Assembly (NCBI GenBank): GCA_000509225.1
Contig: BAOK01000001.1
Span: 1,426,001 to 1,490,000 of the forward strand
Reading direction: 5' to 3'
Length of the DNA stretch: 64,000 nt
Origin: Parvibaculaceae bacterium Mf 1.05b.01
GTDB lineage: Bacteria; Pseudomonadota; Alphaproteobacteria; Parvibaculales; Parvibaculaceae
How positions within the stretch are numbered: the first letter of the stretch is position 1; every line of letters starts with the position of its first letter. Made by a program: the position numbers and the translations under genes. The notes beneath the pieces were generated by a model that worked only from the letters and a program-made list of their open reading frames with translations, was not told where the DNA came from and did no database searches. Positions 16,006 to 24,660 of this stretch are shown in pieces.

Positions 16006-17499
16006 CTATCCACCGACGGCTTCCGCACCAAGCCCCGCCCCGTCAGGGTCAACGCCAATTTCACAGGCGGCAAGGCCAACCGGACCCAAGGGACAACTCA
16101 TGGCGTTTACAAGTGGTGCTGGCCCAGGTGTCGCAGTCCTGATTGCATCAACCAGTCCGGTTCCACTGCTTGTCAGCAGCTGACGCGCAACCTGTTGAAC
16201 GCCGGCGACCGCCGCCGGGCCGCCCCCCGACGCCCCCACATAAGTCACAGTCGCTTTGTCGGGCGCAATCGCAATGACGGGTGCCAAGAAAGCTGGCGCC
16301 AGACCGCTTGTCGGCTCATCTGGTGACCGCGCCATAACCACGCCGGTTCCACCTGCAGTGCGACCTGTGCCAAACACCCCATTGCTCGTCACTGCGCAGG
16401 CAACCGCATCGCCGTTTGCGCCGGACACCGCAAAACCAGTTGAGCCAAGGTCATCAGGCAATTTTCCCTGCGCGCCAAGTTGAAGCGCAACAGCATCTGC
16501 GGCTCGAGCGGCGCCAGTGCCATCGGTTGGCGCAATGTCTTGAAGTCCAGCCCAGAGGTTTTCTGCGAAAACGCCCGCACCTACATTTGCCGAGGGTATG
16601 CGCAGAGTCACGGCGCCGGCAGACAGGCGGCCAGCATCGTTCACAAGCGGACGGTAGTTGCGCAGATCATCAGCAGAGACATTGCCTCCTGCTTCTCCAA
16701 TCGCCGTTGCAAAAACTCTCGCCGCATCGCCTGCGTAAAGGGCCGACACGCCACGGGAGCGAACAAGGCCCATGGTCGACGCCAATTCAATCTGCGTCGC
16801 CTCATCAAGCTCTTTTAGCGGCAACCCAGAGGGCGCAAGCAAACTGCGTGCGAGTGCCTGATCGCCCCGGATGGTGCCTACGTTGCGTTGAATAGAGCGC
16901 GCCATTGCTCGGGAGACAGGCGTGCCTGTCGCAGCAAGCCGTTCTGCTGGGGCTAAGAGGCTGGACCAGGCTGTTTGGCCGTAGCGCGCATGCATCAACG
17001 CAAATCCCCGGACGTTGCCAGGAATAGCAACAGGCCCTCCTGCGCTCGCACGCCGCGGCAGAAACTCAATGCTCTCAGTCGTCCGCTCTGACCGGTCATG
17101 GACCAGGCATATGCCACCCCCACCCAGGCTCGCTGCCTGCGGCTGCGTAACGGCCAATGTGAAATAGAGCGATACTGCTGCGTCGACCACGGTGCCGCCT
17201 TTTTCAAGGACATCGCGTGCAATCAGGGCAGCCTGAGGCTCGTCTGCAACAACAAAACCGCCGATCGCACCCGCAGCATTGTCCTCGGCCGATGCCCGGC
17301 CAACACCGGTCAAGCCCCGACTGCTGCGGTCTGCTGTTGTCACGCTCCCGAGCGATGCGCTTGTGTCCGGCTCGTCAGAGCCCAGCAGACTGCCGCACGA
17401 TGCAAGCCCGATCGCCAAGCCCAGGGCAGTTGCGACTTTGAGAGCGGAAAGCAGCGAATTCCGGCGGGTACCGCCAGCATGGTCAAAATTTGGCCTCAT
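16006..17499 (-). CDS. Gamma-glutamyltransferase-like lipoprotein with degenerate active site
   Basis: 497 residues from ATG 17499. A lipoprotein signal ends in lipobox LASC (C35). The Ntn-hydrolase body resembles gamma-glutamyltranspeptidase (GGTVVDAAVSLYFTLAVTQPQAASLGGGG; PVAIPGNVRGFALMHARYG; a C-terminal GASGGG). However, the nucleophile region, normally TTH followed by S-V-D, reads S353-T354-G355-F, and the usual acceptor-site segment is also altered. Autoprocessing and transferase activity are therefore doubtful unless Ser353 serves. The 25 extra codons back to 17574 lack signal character. Related proteins in alphaproteobacteria are simply called GGT family. Confidence 0.75.
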   Translation of the reverse strand: MRPNFDHAGGTRRNSLLSALKVATALGLAIGLASCGSLLGSDEPDTSASLGSVTTADRSSRGLTGVGRASAEDNAAGAIGGFVVADEPQAALIARDVLEKGGTVVDAAVSLYFTLAVTQPQAASLGGGGICLVHDRSERTTESIEFLPRRASAGGPVAIPGNVRGFALMHARYGQTAWSSLLAPAERLAATGTPVSRAMARSIQRNVGTIRGDQALARSLLAPSGLPLKELDEATQIELASTMGLVRSRGVSALYAGDAARVFATAIGEAGGNVSADDLRNYRPLVNDAGRLSAGAVTLRIPSANVGAGVFAENLWAGLQDIAPTDGTGAARAADAVALQLGAQGKLPDDLGSTGFAVSGANGDAVACAVTSNGVFGTGRTAGGTGVVMARSPDEPTSGLAPAFLAPVIAIAPDKATVTYVGASGGGPAAVAGVQQVARQLLTSSGTGLVDAIRTATPGPAPLVNAMSCPLGPVGLAACEIGVDPDGAGLGAEAVGG

Positions 17500-17558
17500 T
17501 AGATCTTGATTTTCCCTAGGTCGCGCAATGGATTTTCGGACAGACCGGTCGTCTGACA

Positions 17559-17590
17559 GCCCCCGGTCTAGCACCTCACGCCCCCGGTCT
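17559..17590. repeat. 11-bp direct repeat, 21-bp spacing
   Basis: GCCCCCGGTCT occurs at 17559-17569 and again at 17580-17590, two helical turns apart, about 60 bases upstream of the GGT-like start. A related GACCGGGGGGG is at 17877-17887, just before the divergent M48 gene. Spacing fits a dimeric activator or repressor bound on one DNA face (inference). The rest of the 17500-17906 gap holds nothing else I can name. Confidence 0.4.
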
Positions 17591-17906
17591 TCAAGAAACG
17601 GACCTTGAATTACATGCGGGTGTAAACAGCTAGTACCAGTTGTGATGGCAGATTAACCAAGACGAGCCTCAAAAGCACGTCTCTCTGACGCACAAATACT
17701 TTAAGTTGGCTGCGATGAACGCTCTGGGTCACATGTGCGCGATATATCTGGTCTGTGATTGACCCTGTGCACCTGCTCTCCTACGGTCTTGACGATGGGG
17801 TGCCTGAAACAGCCGAGCAGCTTGCGACTGCGTAGTGGCAAACATTAAGGGATGATCCTCTGGAAGGCAGTCCGCCGACCGGGGGGGTCTGGAATTGGAA
17901 GTTACG

Positions 17907-19259
17907 ATGTCTGCTTTGATTGCCCGCCCACTTCGCATGTTGTCGACCCTCATTGCCATGACCATGGCTGTGACGATGGCCTACTCCTCACCTGCGCACG
18001 CAGCAGGTCTTATTCGGGATGCAGAAACCGAGTATATGATGCGTGCTTTTTCGGACCCTATCTTTCGGGCTGCGGGTCTCGACCCAAAGGCTGTCAGAAT
18101 TCACCTCGTCAATGACAGTTCGCTAAACGCCTTCGTCGCTGGCGGCCAACGCATGTTCCTGCATACCGGCCTCATCCAACAATCGGACCGGCCCAATATG
18201 TTGATCGGCGTCATCGCACACGAGACCGGCCATATGGCCGGCGGTCATCTGTCACGCACGCAGCAGGCGTTGAAATCGGCTGCGGTGCCGGTGATTGTTT
18301 CTACTCTGCTCGGCATCGGGGCCATTGTCGCTGGTGCGGGCGACGCGGGATTTGCACTCATCACCGGCGGCCAGACCCTTGCCCAGCGAGACTTTCTCTC
18401 CTACAGCCGAATTCAGGAAGCCTCTGCAGACCAGGCCGCTGTTACCTATTTGGACCAGGTTGGCTGGTCCGGACGGGGGATGATGGACACCTTCTATCTC
18501 TTCCGCGGTCAAGAGGTCCTGAGCGAACGCCAACAAGATCCCTACCTGCGGTCTCACCCTCTCTCCACACAGCGGCTTAGCGCGCTTGAAAACCGTGTCC
18601 TGAACTCTCCATTTGCCGACGTCAAAGATCCGCCGGAGTGGATCGCCGCCTTTGAAATGATCAAAGCCAAACTGCATGGGTTTATTGATCGGCCCGCGGT
18701 CACATTCCGACGCTTCCCGGCATCCGACACCAGCATCCCGGCGCGATATGCGCGCGCCGTTGCCTATCATAAGCTCGGAGATGTGGCCCGCGCCCTTGGC
18801 GAAATCGAACCGCTGCTCGCCGCCATGCCCAACAATCCATTCGTTTGGGAGCTGAAAGGTCAGGTCCTGTTTGAAAGCGGTAAAGTGGAAGAATCAGTTG
18901 CCCCCTATCGCCGGTCCGTTGAACTCGCCCCAGGTTCCCCGCTCCTCCATGTCGGCCTCGCTCAATCCCTGATTGGCCTGGAGCGACGCGAAGAGACCCT
19001 CGAAGGGCTTCAACATTTGGCAATCGCCCACCGCACCGACAAAGAGAACTCCCGCGCCTACCATCAAGCCTCAATTGCCTATGCGCGCCTTGGCGACTAT
19101 GGCAATGCTGAGCTATCTACAGCCGAGCGCTTTTATGTGCTCGGGCAGTTGCCGCGGGCAAAACAGCACGCCGCCCGCGCGCAGGTTGAGATGGACGAGG
19201 GAACACCCGGCTGGCTGCGGGCTGAAGATATTTTGCAAGAGAAACCACAAGGAAGCTGA
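17907..19259 (+). CDS. Periplasmic M48 family metalloprotease with TPR repeats (BepA-like)
   Basis: 450 residues. Signal peptide ends near AHAAG (residue 32). The M48 zinc site HETGH is at 105-109, the third ligand lies in QEASADQAAV, and TPR-like helices fill the C-terminal third. This architecture matches BepA/YfgC, which degrades stalled outer-membrane proteins such as LptD and helps its maturation. The frame begins at TTG 17895, but I take ATG 17907 because GGAAG lies 6 bases upstream. The DsbA-type gene follows after one base; both suggest envelope protein quality control. Confidence 0.9.
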   Translation: MSALIARPLRMLSTLIAMTMAVTMAYSSPAHAAGLIRDAETEYMMRAFSDPIFRAAGLDPKAVRIHLVNDSSLNAFVAGGQRMFLHTGLIQQSDRPNMLIGVIAHETGHMAGGHLSRTQQALKSAAVPVIVSTLLGIGAIVAGAGDAGFALITGGQTLAQRDFLSYSRIQEASADQAAVTYLDQVGWSGRGMMDTFYLFRGQEVLSERQQDPYLRSHPLSTQRLSALENRVLNSPFADVKDPPEWIAAFEMIKAKLHGFIDRPAVTFRRFPASDTSIPARYARAVAYHKLGDVARALGEIEPLLAAMPNNPFVWELKGQVLFESGKVEESVAPYRRSVELAPGSPLLHVGLAQSLIGLERREETLEGLQHLAIAHRTDKENSRAYHQASIAYARLGDYGNAELSTAERFYVLGQLPRAKQHAARAQVEMDEGTPGWLRAEDILQEKPQGS

Positions 19260-19260
19260 G

Positions 19261-20052
19261 ATGAAGTACGGGCCTCGTTTGCCTCATATGATTACGAAAT
19301 TTATGGGCACAGCGACTGTTGCCGCGGCACTGGCGTTTGGGAGCACGGCAGTTACGGCTGAAAGCACTCAATCAGAGTTCAATGCAAATCAAACAGAAGC
19401 CATCGGCCAGATTGTTCGAGACTACCTGCTTGAGAACCCTCAGGTGATGATAGAGGTCTTTGACAAGCTGGAAGAGCAACAGGCGGCTGCAGAAAAGCAA
19501 GCGGCTGAGGCGGCAATTGCCAGCAATCGTGACGGGCTCTTCAACGACGACTATTCCTATGTGTATGGCAATCCTGACGGCGACGTTACGGTCGTTGAAT
19601 TCTTTGACTACAAGTGCGGATATTGCAAACGCGCCGTCAAAGATGTGATTGCAGCTGTGGAGGAGGACGGCAATATCCGACTCGTCTACAAAGAATTCCC
19701 CATTCTCTCAGAGCAATCTGAAGTAGCCGCACGCGCTGCGATGGCCGCCATCTCTCAGAACAAATATATGGAGATGCACCTGGCCCTCATGGCCACCAGC
19801 GGTGATCTGGACGAAGATCGCATCATGCGTATTGCCGATGATGCCGGGCTCGACACCGACCGTCTGAAGCAAGATATGAAGGACCCTGGCATCCAGGCGG
19901 CGATCGATCGTAACCATCAGATCGCGCGGGAGATTGGCATTGAAGGCACACCGGCCTTCATCATTGGCAGCCAAATGGTTCCGGGCGCCGTTGGCAAGGC
20001 GCGCCTTCTCGAAGTGGTCGAGCAAGAGCGCACCGCCTGCGTCAGCTGCTAG
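19261..20052 (+). CDS. DsbA family periplasmic thiol:disulfide oxidoreductase
   Basis: 263 residues. Signal peptide to about AVTAES (residue 34), an Ala/Glu-rich helical N-terminal region (40-90, likely a dimerisation stalk), then a thioredoxin fold with CGYC at 119-122 and the cis-proline in IEGTPAFIIG. The N-terminal extension and CGYC site resemble DsbG/ScsC-type or 27-kDa outer-membrane-protein-like DsbA homologues. The start is ATG 19261, overlapping the end of the protease gene's leader with AAGGAAG upstream; the upstream frame extension is only an overlap with the protease gene. Two more cysteines close the C-terminus (CVSC). Confidence 0.92.
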   Translation: MKYGPRLPHMITKFMGTATVAAALAFGSTAVTAESTQSEFNANQTEAIGQIVRDYLLENPQVMIEVFDKLEEQQAAAEKQAAEAAIASNRDGLFNDDYSYVYGNPDGDVTVVEFFDYKCGYCKRAVKDVIAAVEEDGNIRLVYKEFPILSEQSEVAARAAMAAISQNKYMEMHLALMATSGDLDEDRIMRIADDAGLDTDRLKQDMKDPGIQAAIDRNHQIAREIGIEGTPAFIIGSQMVPGAVGKARLLEVVEQERTACVSC

Positions 20053-20064
20053 ATTCTTTGTTGT

Positions 20065-20127
20065 GACGCATTTCCGGACGGTGAACCGCTAGGGTCTGAT
20101 TTGGCACTTAACCTGGAAATGCTCTAA
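20065..20127. repeat. Dispersed hairpin repeat, copy A
   Basis: Starts GACGCATTTCCGGACGG and ends ACCTGGAAATGCTCTAA. Outer arms GCATTTCC / GGAAATGC pair, and an inner CGGT-GA-ACCG hairpin lies within. It sits between the convergent dsbA-type and thiG genes. This element type is widespread between genes in Rhizobiales genomes; two other copies in the window keep the pairing with compensating base changes. Confidence 0.75.
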
Positions 20128-20139
20128 CCCATCTTCAGA

Positions 20140-20946
20140 TCAAATGAGTCCTGCAACTGGGGAGCTTGGGTCCGCATAGCGTTTACGTGGCATGCGGCCA
20201 GCAAGATAAGCTAGACGCCCAGCTTCCACTGCCTTCTTCATGGCTTCGGCCATGAGGATGGGCTCTTTCGCTTCTGCAATTGCGGTATTCATCAAAACAC
20301 CGTCGCAGCCAAGTTCCATGGCGACGGCTGCATCCGATGCTGTGCCGACACCTGCGTCCACAAGGACCGGTACGTTTGACTGCTCAACGATAAGGCGAAT
20401 ATTGATCGGCGTTTGAATGCCGAGCCCCGAGCCAATTGGCGCGCCGAGCGGCATGATGGCCACGCAGCCCATCTCTTCCAGGCGCTTTGCCATCAGCACA
20501 TCATCTGAGCAATAGACCATCACCTTAAAGCCCTCTTTGATGAGAAGCTCTGCCGCACTCAAGGTCTCAATCATGTCGGGATAAAGGGTTTTGCGGTCGC
20601 CCAGCACCTCAAGCTTTACGAGATCCCACCCACCAGCTTCCCGCGCCAGGCGCAGGGTGCGGACAGCCTCCTCTCCGGTGAAGCAGCCGGCCGTATTGGG
20701 CAGGTAGGTGTATTTCTTGGGGTCAACATAGTCGACCAGCATGGGCTCATTCGGATTGGTGACATTCACGCGGCGGACGGCGACGGTCACAATCTCCGCG
20801 CCAGAAGCTTCGATGGCGCGGGCTGTTTCTTCAAAGTCTTTGTACTTGCCAGTGCCAACGATTAGCCGAGACGAATAGTTCTCGCCAGCTATCGTCCAGC
20901 TGTCACGGGTGCTCTCTTCTTCCGTCTTCACTGCTGCCTCAGCCAT
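20140..20946 (-). CDS. thiG: Thiazole synthase ThiG
   Basis: 268 residues from ATG 20946 (AAGGA 9 bases upstream; a TTG three codons earlier is less likely). TIM-barrel enzyme forming the thiamine thiazole phosphate from deoxyxylulose phosphate, dehydroglycine and ThiS thiocarboxylate. Visible: [16 protein letters not shown], the Schiff-base lysine in [19 protein letters not shown] and [11 protein letters not shown]. thiS lies 20 bases upstream, the standard pairing. No thiO or thiE is next to it. Confidence 0.96.
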   Translation of the reverse strand: MAEAAVKTEEESTRDSWTIAGENYSSRLIVGTGKYKDFEETARAIEASGAEIVTVAVRRVNVTNPNEPMLVDYVDPKKYTYLPNTAGCFTGEEAVRTLRLAREAGGWDLVKLEVLGDRKTLYPDMIETLSAAELLIKEGFKVMVYCSDDVLMAKRLEEMGCVAIMPLGAPIGSGLGIQTPINIRLIVEQSNVPVLVDAGVGTASDAAVAMELGCDGVLMNTAIAEAKEPILMAEAMKKAVEAGRLAYLAGRMPRKRYADPSSPVAGLI

Positions 20947-20965
20947 CTCACCCAATCCTTACAGG

Positions 20966-21166
20966 TTATCCACCGCCAACAAACTGGACCAGTTCCAGTG
21001 TGTCACCGTCTTTTACTTCTGTTTCATCATAGGCCGATCGCCGCACAATTTCGAGATTATGCTCAACCGCCAGTTTTTGCGGATCGAGGCCGAGTTTGAC
21101 CAGCAGGCTCGCTACGGTCAGCGGGCCTTCGAAGTCATGTCGTTCTCCATTGATGGTGAGGGTCAT
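20966..21166 (-). CDS. thiS: Sulfur carrier protein ThiS
   Basis: 66 residues from ATG 21166 (MTLTINGERHDF). Beta-grasp ubiquitin-like protein ending in VGGG, the C-terminus that is adenylated and thiocarboxylated to deliver sulfur to ThiG. An in-frame ATG at 21187 would add seven residues and overlap the end of the HEPN-like gene; the shorter form matches family length. Its start follows the stop of that gene by 7 bases, so thiSG is probably transcribed, at least partly, from the upstream two-gene unit. Confidence 0.9.
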   Translation of the reverse strand: MTLTINGERHDFEGPLTVASLLVKLGLDPQKLAVEHNLEIVRRSAYDETEVKDGDTLELVQFVGGG

Positions 21167-21173
21167 TGCAGTC

Positions 21174-22100
21174 TCAGTCGTTACCATAATCAGGTTCGTA
21201 GTAGTCAGCGGGGTCAAACTCGATTTGATAGTATTCTTTAGGGTCCAAATAGTCTGTTGTAGAGAACTGGTGCCCCTCACCTATTCCATGTAATTGGGCG
21301 TGTTCCGTAAGTTGTAGGCCGCAACTGTAGCAGAGCAGTTTTACCGGGAGCCAAACATCACGCTGAACCAACTCCCCCTCGTCGTCCTGCGGTTGTGTAG
21401 AACGAACATGGCTGCCGAGAACCACTGCAGAACCCTCGCATGCCGGGCAATTGATATCTTTAGCTCTCGCTCTGACCTTCCAATCGCCCGCCCTAAGCTC
21501 ATTCGCCAGCTTGATCTTGGATAACTTTTCATCGATGCAAAGCGCGTTAAAATCCTTCTTCTTTTCTGAAATTAGCGCATAAGCCTCATTTCTCTTTTGG
21601 TCGGACAGCGAAGAGCGCATTTCTTCAGCGACTTTAGCGTTTTCTTGCCCTAGGAAGGTTTCAAAACTCTGCCCAATGTACGCGAGAAGAATACCAGCAA
21701 CCCGATAAAACTCCGCCAACCAGTCGCCAGTCTTCAACTGCTCCAACGGAAGAGCGCCCGTGTGAAGTTCTTCGTTCCGCCAGTTCAACCACTCCAAGCA
21801 TAAGTTGTAATCACGCTCAGTGAAGCCTTCGCATATCACGACACACCGATGGAAAACTGTTTTCCCTGGAATAGACTTAGGTGCCTTTTTTCCTGGGAAT
21901 CCGCATGCGTAGAGTATGTTGTCCCCGCTGCTCGGGTCTGCAAGCAACGCAACATTCTTCTTCGCTAGCGCTGCGCGCGCCAGCAGTTCTAATGAGAGGA
22001 TACACCATAACGGTACCTCCGAAGAATCAGGTTCATTGTGATCAAGACCCTTTCGTGCATAAAGCTTCGACTTTTCAAATAAGAGCTCGAAATCCCACAT
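21174..22100 (-). CDS. Uncharacterised protein with HEPN-like R-x4-H motif and C-terminal zinc ribbon
   Basis: 308 residues, not recognised as a named family. The N-terminal half is helical (residues 28-50, 125-150) and carries WRNEELH: R108-N109-x3-H113, which fits the R(N/D/H)x3-5H catalytic signature of HEPN ribonucleases. A Lys/Glu-rich linker (160-215) precedes a zinc ribbon with C218-P-x-C221 and C257-Y-x-C260, then an acidic tyrosine-rich tail. GAGGAGG lies 5 bases before ATG 22100 and overlaps the stop of the dioxygenase gene, so the two are coupled. Base composition is visibly more AT-rich than its neighbours, suggesting transfer. A nuclease, toxin or defence role is hypothesis only. 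Confidence 0.55.
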   Translation of the reverse strand: MWDFELLFEKSKLYARKGLDHNEPDSSEVPLWCILSLELLARAALAKKNVALLADPSSGDNILYACGFPGKKAPKSIPGKTVFHRCVVICEGFTERDYNLCLEWLNWRNEELHTGALPLEQLKTGDWLAEFYRVAGILLAYIGQSFETFLGQENAKVAEEMRSSLSDQKRNEAYALISEKKKDFNALCIDEKLSKIKLANELRAGDWKVRARAKDINCPACEGSAVVLGSHVRSTQPQDDEGELVQRDVWLPVKLLCYSCGLQLTEHAQLHGIGEGHQFSTTDYLDPKEYYQIEFDPADYYEPDYGND

Positions 22101-22110
22101 ACAGTCCTCC

Positions 22111-22758
22111 TCAGAGTAGGATGCGCTCTAACACACGACCCTCAGAATAGCGAGCAGTGCCTCTACCATGTAGCACTCTCCAATTGTCTATTATCAGCAC
22201 AGATGATTCATCATTCCAACGATGCTCAACTACAGTAGCGTTACCCAACTTCTCATCCAATTCTTGACTCGCTCTCTTAGCGATCTTGTCTGCCGGGCGC
22301 ATACAATCAGTATCCCATATAACAAAACCGGGATTGATGACTGAACAGATTCTACTATGCCTTTTGTTCGAACAAATCCACAATCCAGAGCTGAGGTCTT
22401 GTCGCAACTGTTCGGAGATCTCCAATTTTTCGAAAAGCAAAATTGTTGTTGGACAAGAGGGCCGCCCACCCACTGACCTCAGAAGAACATACCTCGGCGG
22501 CGGGTCTGAATACGCACAATCGGTGTGAAGAGGAAACGGACCCAGACCACGGATCGATGATTTTGATCCCGCTCGCGCGTTGCCCTCACTACTAGCGGTT
22601 ATGAACTGTTGATTTGTATTTTCGAATGTTTGATTTGAGCTTCCGCAACCAAACACTTCGCGGGCAATACTCATGAGTGACTCTTCAGGCGGGCGTGTTA
22701 TGCACATCCATCCGCCCTCTTGTAATACTTGAGTAACATCTTTCATTCGCGGGCGCAT
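22111..22758 (-). CDS. Small Fe(II)/2-oxoglutarate dioxygenase-like protein (TauD/clavaminate synthase-like)
   Basis: 215 residues, short for the TauD superfamily (usually 270-330). The iron site is intact: H78 and D80 (LHTDCAYSDPPPRY) and distal H197 (IDNWRVLHGRGT), with a 2-oxoglutarate arginine at R208 or R212. The IDNxxxLHGR pattern is closer to clavaminate synthase/asparagine oxygenase-type enzymes, which hydroxylate amino acids, than to TauD itself. Start ATG 22758 has no clear ribosome site; ATG 22746 is an alternative. It is the first gene of the AT-rich pair upstream of thiS. Substrate unknown. Confidence 0.7.
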   Translation of the reverse strand: MRPRMKDVTQVLQEGGWMCITRPPEESLMSIAREVFGCGSSNQTFENTNQQFITASSEGNARAGSKSSIRGLGPFPLHTDCAYSDPPPRYVLLRSVGGRPSCPTTILLFEKLEISEQLRQDLSSGLWICSNKRHSRICSVINPGFVIWDTDCMRPADKIAKRASQELDEKLGNATVVEHRWNDESSVLIIDNWRVLHGRGTARYSEGRVLERILL

Positions 22759-23066
22759 TTATCAACTGCATTGCTTCTGCTGCCGATCATTGTACGCCAA
22801 AAACCAGATTCGCAACGTTTGTTGATTGAAGTTGGCTGGGCGGCTGCAAGCGCCAACAGACCTTTACGCGCGGCGCGCAAGCACAAGCCGGACAAATTGC
22901 AGTGATGACAGGCCCAGCTACCATATCAATGCAAAAACGAGCGGGCCCGGTGATGCAAGTGTCAGCGAATTGACCACGAGCCAGACGATAAACAGGCCTG
23001 AAATGCGCCAAATCCTAAAGGTGGCTCGATTGTGGTACGATAAACGTCTGAGATTTTTGGGGGGAC
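22759..23066. other. Intergenic region between divergent genes
   Basis: About 308 bases separating the dioxygenase gene (minus) and the membrane protein gene (plus). I see no gene, no thiO remnant, no terminator. It should contain the promoter of the dioxygenase/HEPN-like unit, but no clear -35/-10 pair stands out. Confidence 0.4.
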
Positions 23067-23483
23067 ATGATGACTAGAACCACGCAAATTCTTCTCACGT
23101 TGGTGTGCATTCAAACGGGATTTGTGCCACTGCTGGCCGACATCAATCCGAGCCACCTTTTCCATGAAGGCTGGCCGCCGCATGCGCGCTTCCACACTGC
23201 CTGGGCAATCACCGTTGGGGCGGGCCTCGCGCTCTATGTTCTCTTTCTCACCTGGGCGCCGGCAGCAGACCGCGGGCAGCGTCTGCGCTACGCCTCCGCG
23301 CCGGGCTGCATTTTCCTGGGCGCCTTTTTTGTCGCCTTTTTCTTTATGGACGGTTTTGGCGGTGGACTGACCGACGTGGCCGAACCCATCCAATTCTTCG
23401 GCTTCGATGGCAATGTTTTTGGCTTCTCGATCGCCGCCGCTGTCCAAGCTGTGGCGACAGTGTTCGCCTGGCGGGTGCGCTAA
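23067..23483 (+). CDS. Small integral membrane protein of unknown function
   Basis: 138 residues with four likely transmembrane segments (about 5-25, 44-64, 79-98, 113-133). A short periplasmic or cytoplasmic loop carries HLFHEGWPPHARFH, a His/Pro motif I associate with a family of uncharacterised four-helix membrane proteins but cannot name with certainty. GGGGGGA just precedes the ATG (two adjacent ATGs, either usable). It converges with the methyltransferase gene, 25 bases away. No functional clue from neighbours. Confidence 0.7.
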   Translation: MMTRTTQILLTLVCIQTGFVPLLADINPSHLFHEGWPPHARFHTAWAITVGAGLALYVLFLTWAPAADRGQRLRYASAPGCIFLGAFFVAFFFMDGFGGGLTDVAEPIQFFGFDGNVFGFSIAAAVQAVATVFAWRVR

Positions 23484-23508
23484 ACACTCCCTATGTGACA
23501 CCTATGTC

Positions 23509-24381
23509 TCATGCCGCCAGCAAGCTTTCCAGCGACATCTCTTCCGCATCCCTTTTGGGACGCGAGAGAAAAAACTCCGCGACCAGGTTTCCGTCGACCT
23601 CTTCATTTGTTGGCTCAAAACCTTGCTCTCGAAGCTGGTCGAGCGCTTGTTCCTGTTCGTCGTCTGATTCAAAACGGCGTTGCAGAAAGGTCTGACCTTC
23701 CAGCTTTTCTGTCACATAGCCTCTATCTGCTAGCGTTTCCTCAATCGCGTCGAAGGGAAACATGCGCAGCACGAAATTTGCGATCCAGGGCGACCGACCA
23801 GCCATGACGGCAGGTAGAATATTGTCGAATGTTTTTTCAGTTACATAGCCGATACATCCGGTTGAGGTCACCAGATCTATGGGCGACAGCATTTCACGAG
23901 CCTGAACGGGCAGGCCCCCGGTTTCCAGATTCACCGCAAGACCTTCATCTAAAAGCCCGACATCTTCGCCAAAGGAAATTGCATTTTGTGCCAGGTCCAA
24001 CCCGATAACTTCAATGTTGTCCGGGTTTTCAAGATTGGTGAAAAATTCTTTGTCGCGTGCGGCCACTTCTTTAGCATTGGCACCGGCTAATTCTGCATGC
24101 GCCCAATGCGTATAAAGTTCGTCCATGGACAGGTCGTGTTTGAGCAATGCTGCGTTGACGCCATAAGAGCACCCCAGGTCCAACACATGCACCGTATCAT
24201 CTTCGTCCTGACGCACTTGCTCGATGATCTTGCGGAAAATAGGAAGTGCCGTATCGGGTATGGAATAGTTCAGTTTTTTCAGTTCCCGGAAGTAGGCCCT
24301 TGGATCAGGCTGATTGTAGATATGATCCATATTGGCTTTGACTTCATTGATATCCTGAAAATCGGCATTTTCCATTGTCAT
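23509..24381 (-). CDS. Class I SAM-dependent methyltransferase-like protein
   Basis: About 290 residues. Motif I, VLDLGCSYGVNAALL, is plain, and GLDLAQNA plus LVTSTGCIGYV fit motifs II and IV of a Rossmann-fold methyltransferase. The insertion after motif I and the acidic C-terminal part are unlike common small-molecule methyltransferases, so substrate is unknown. Starts at ATG 24381 and ATG 24375 both have a purine-rich site 6 bases upstream; a GTG at 24420 is less likely. Isolated gene between convergent and divergent neighbours. Confidence 0.8.
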   Translation of the reverse strand: MTMENADFQDINEVKANMDHIYNQPDPRAYFRELKKLNYSIPDTALPIFRKIIEQVRQDEDDTVHVLDLGCSYGVNAALLKHDLSMDELYTHWAHAELAGANAKEVAARDKEFFTNLENPDNIEVIGLDLAQNAISFGEDVGLLDEGLAVNLETGGLPVQAREMLSPIDLVTSTGCIGYVTEKTFDNILPAVMAGRSPWIANFVLRMFPFDAIEETLADRGYVTEKLEGQTFLQRRFESDDEQEQALDQLREQGFEPTNEEVDGNLVAEFFLSRPKRDAEEMSLESLLAA

Positions 24382-24660
24382 CCTTCGCTTCCGCGCGGTT
24401 GTTTGGTCACTCACATCCACGTCACCACGATTTCAACCGTCATCAGCAGTAGGATGTGCAAAAACAACCGCCCCCGCCTGTCCGGCGTGGCTCGCAATTG
24501 CTTATGTGGGTTTGATCAGAGAAACCTAACATAGCTGTTTTTAGATAGATACCGCTGCTGGGTCCCGCAGCGACATCAAGGACTTGCCTTGTATCCCTCG
24601 ACGGGCGCGTTGTCCCGCGCTATCCATACTCCCAACAAAGGTTTTGGGAGGAACAGCGTC

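Noticed and set aside
17729-17965. 78-codon minus-strand frame before the M48 gene
   Set aside because: Overlaps the protease signal peptide, low-complexity translation, no ribosome site.
21166-21200. GAACCTGAT...GGTAA and CTGAGA just before thiS, like thiamine-riboswitch (THI) boxes
   Set aside because: The boxes are in the wrong order (ACCTGAT before CTGAGA), most of the match is codons of the HEPN-like gene's tail, and no closing stem or second arm is visible. A covariance search would settle it.
22787-23011. 74-codon minus-strand frame that might be a thiO remnant
   Set aside because: No match to FAD-binding motifs or any recognised domain, and no ribosome site.
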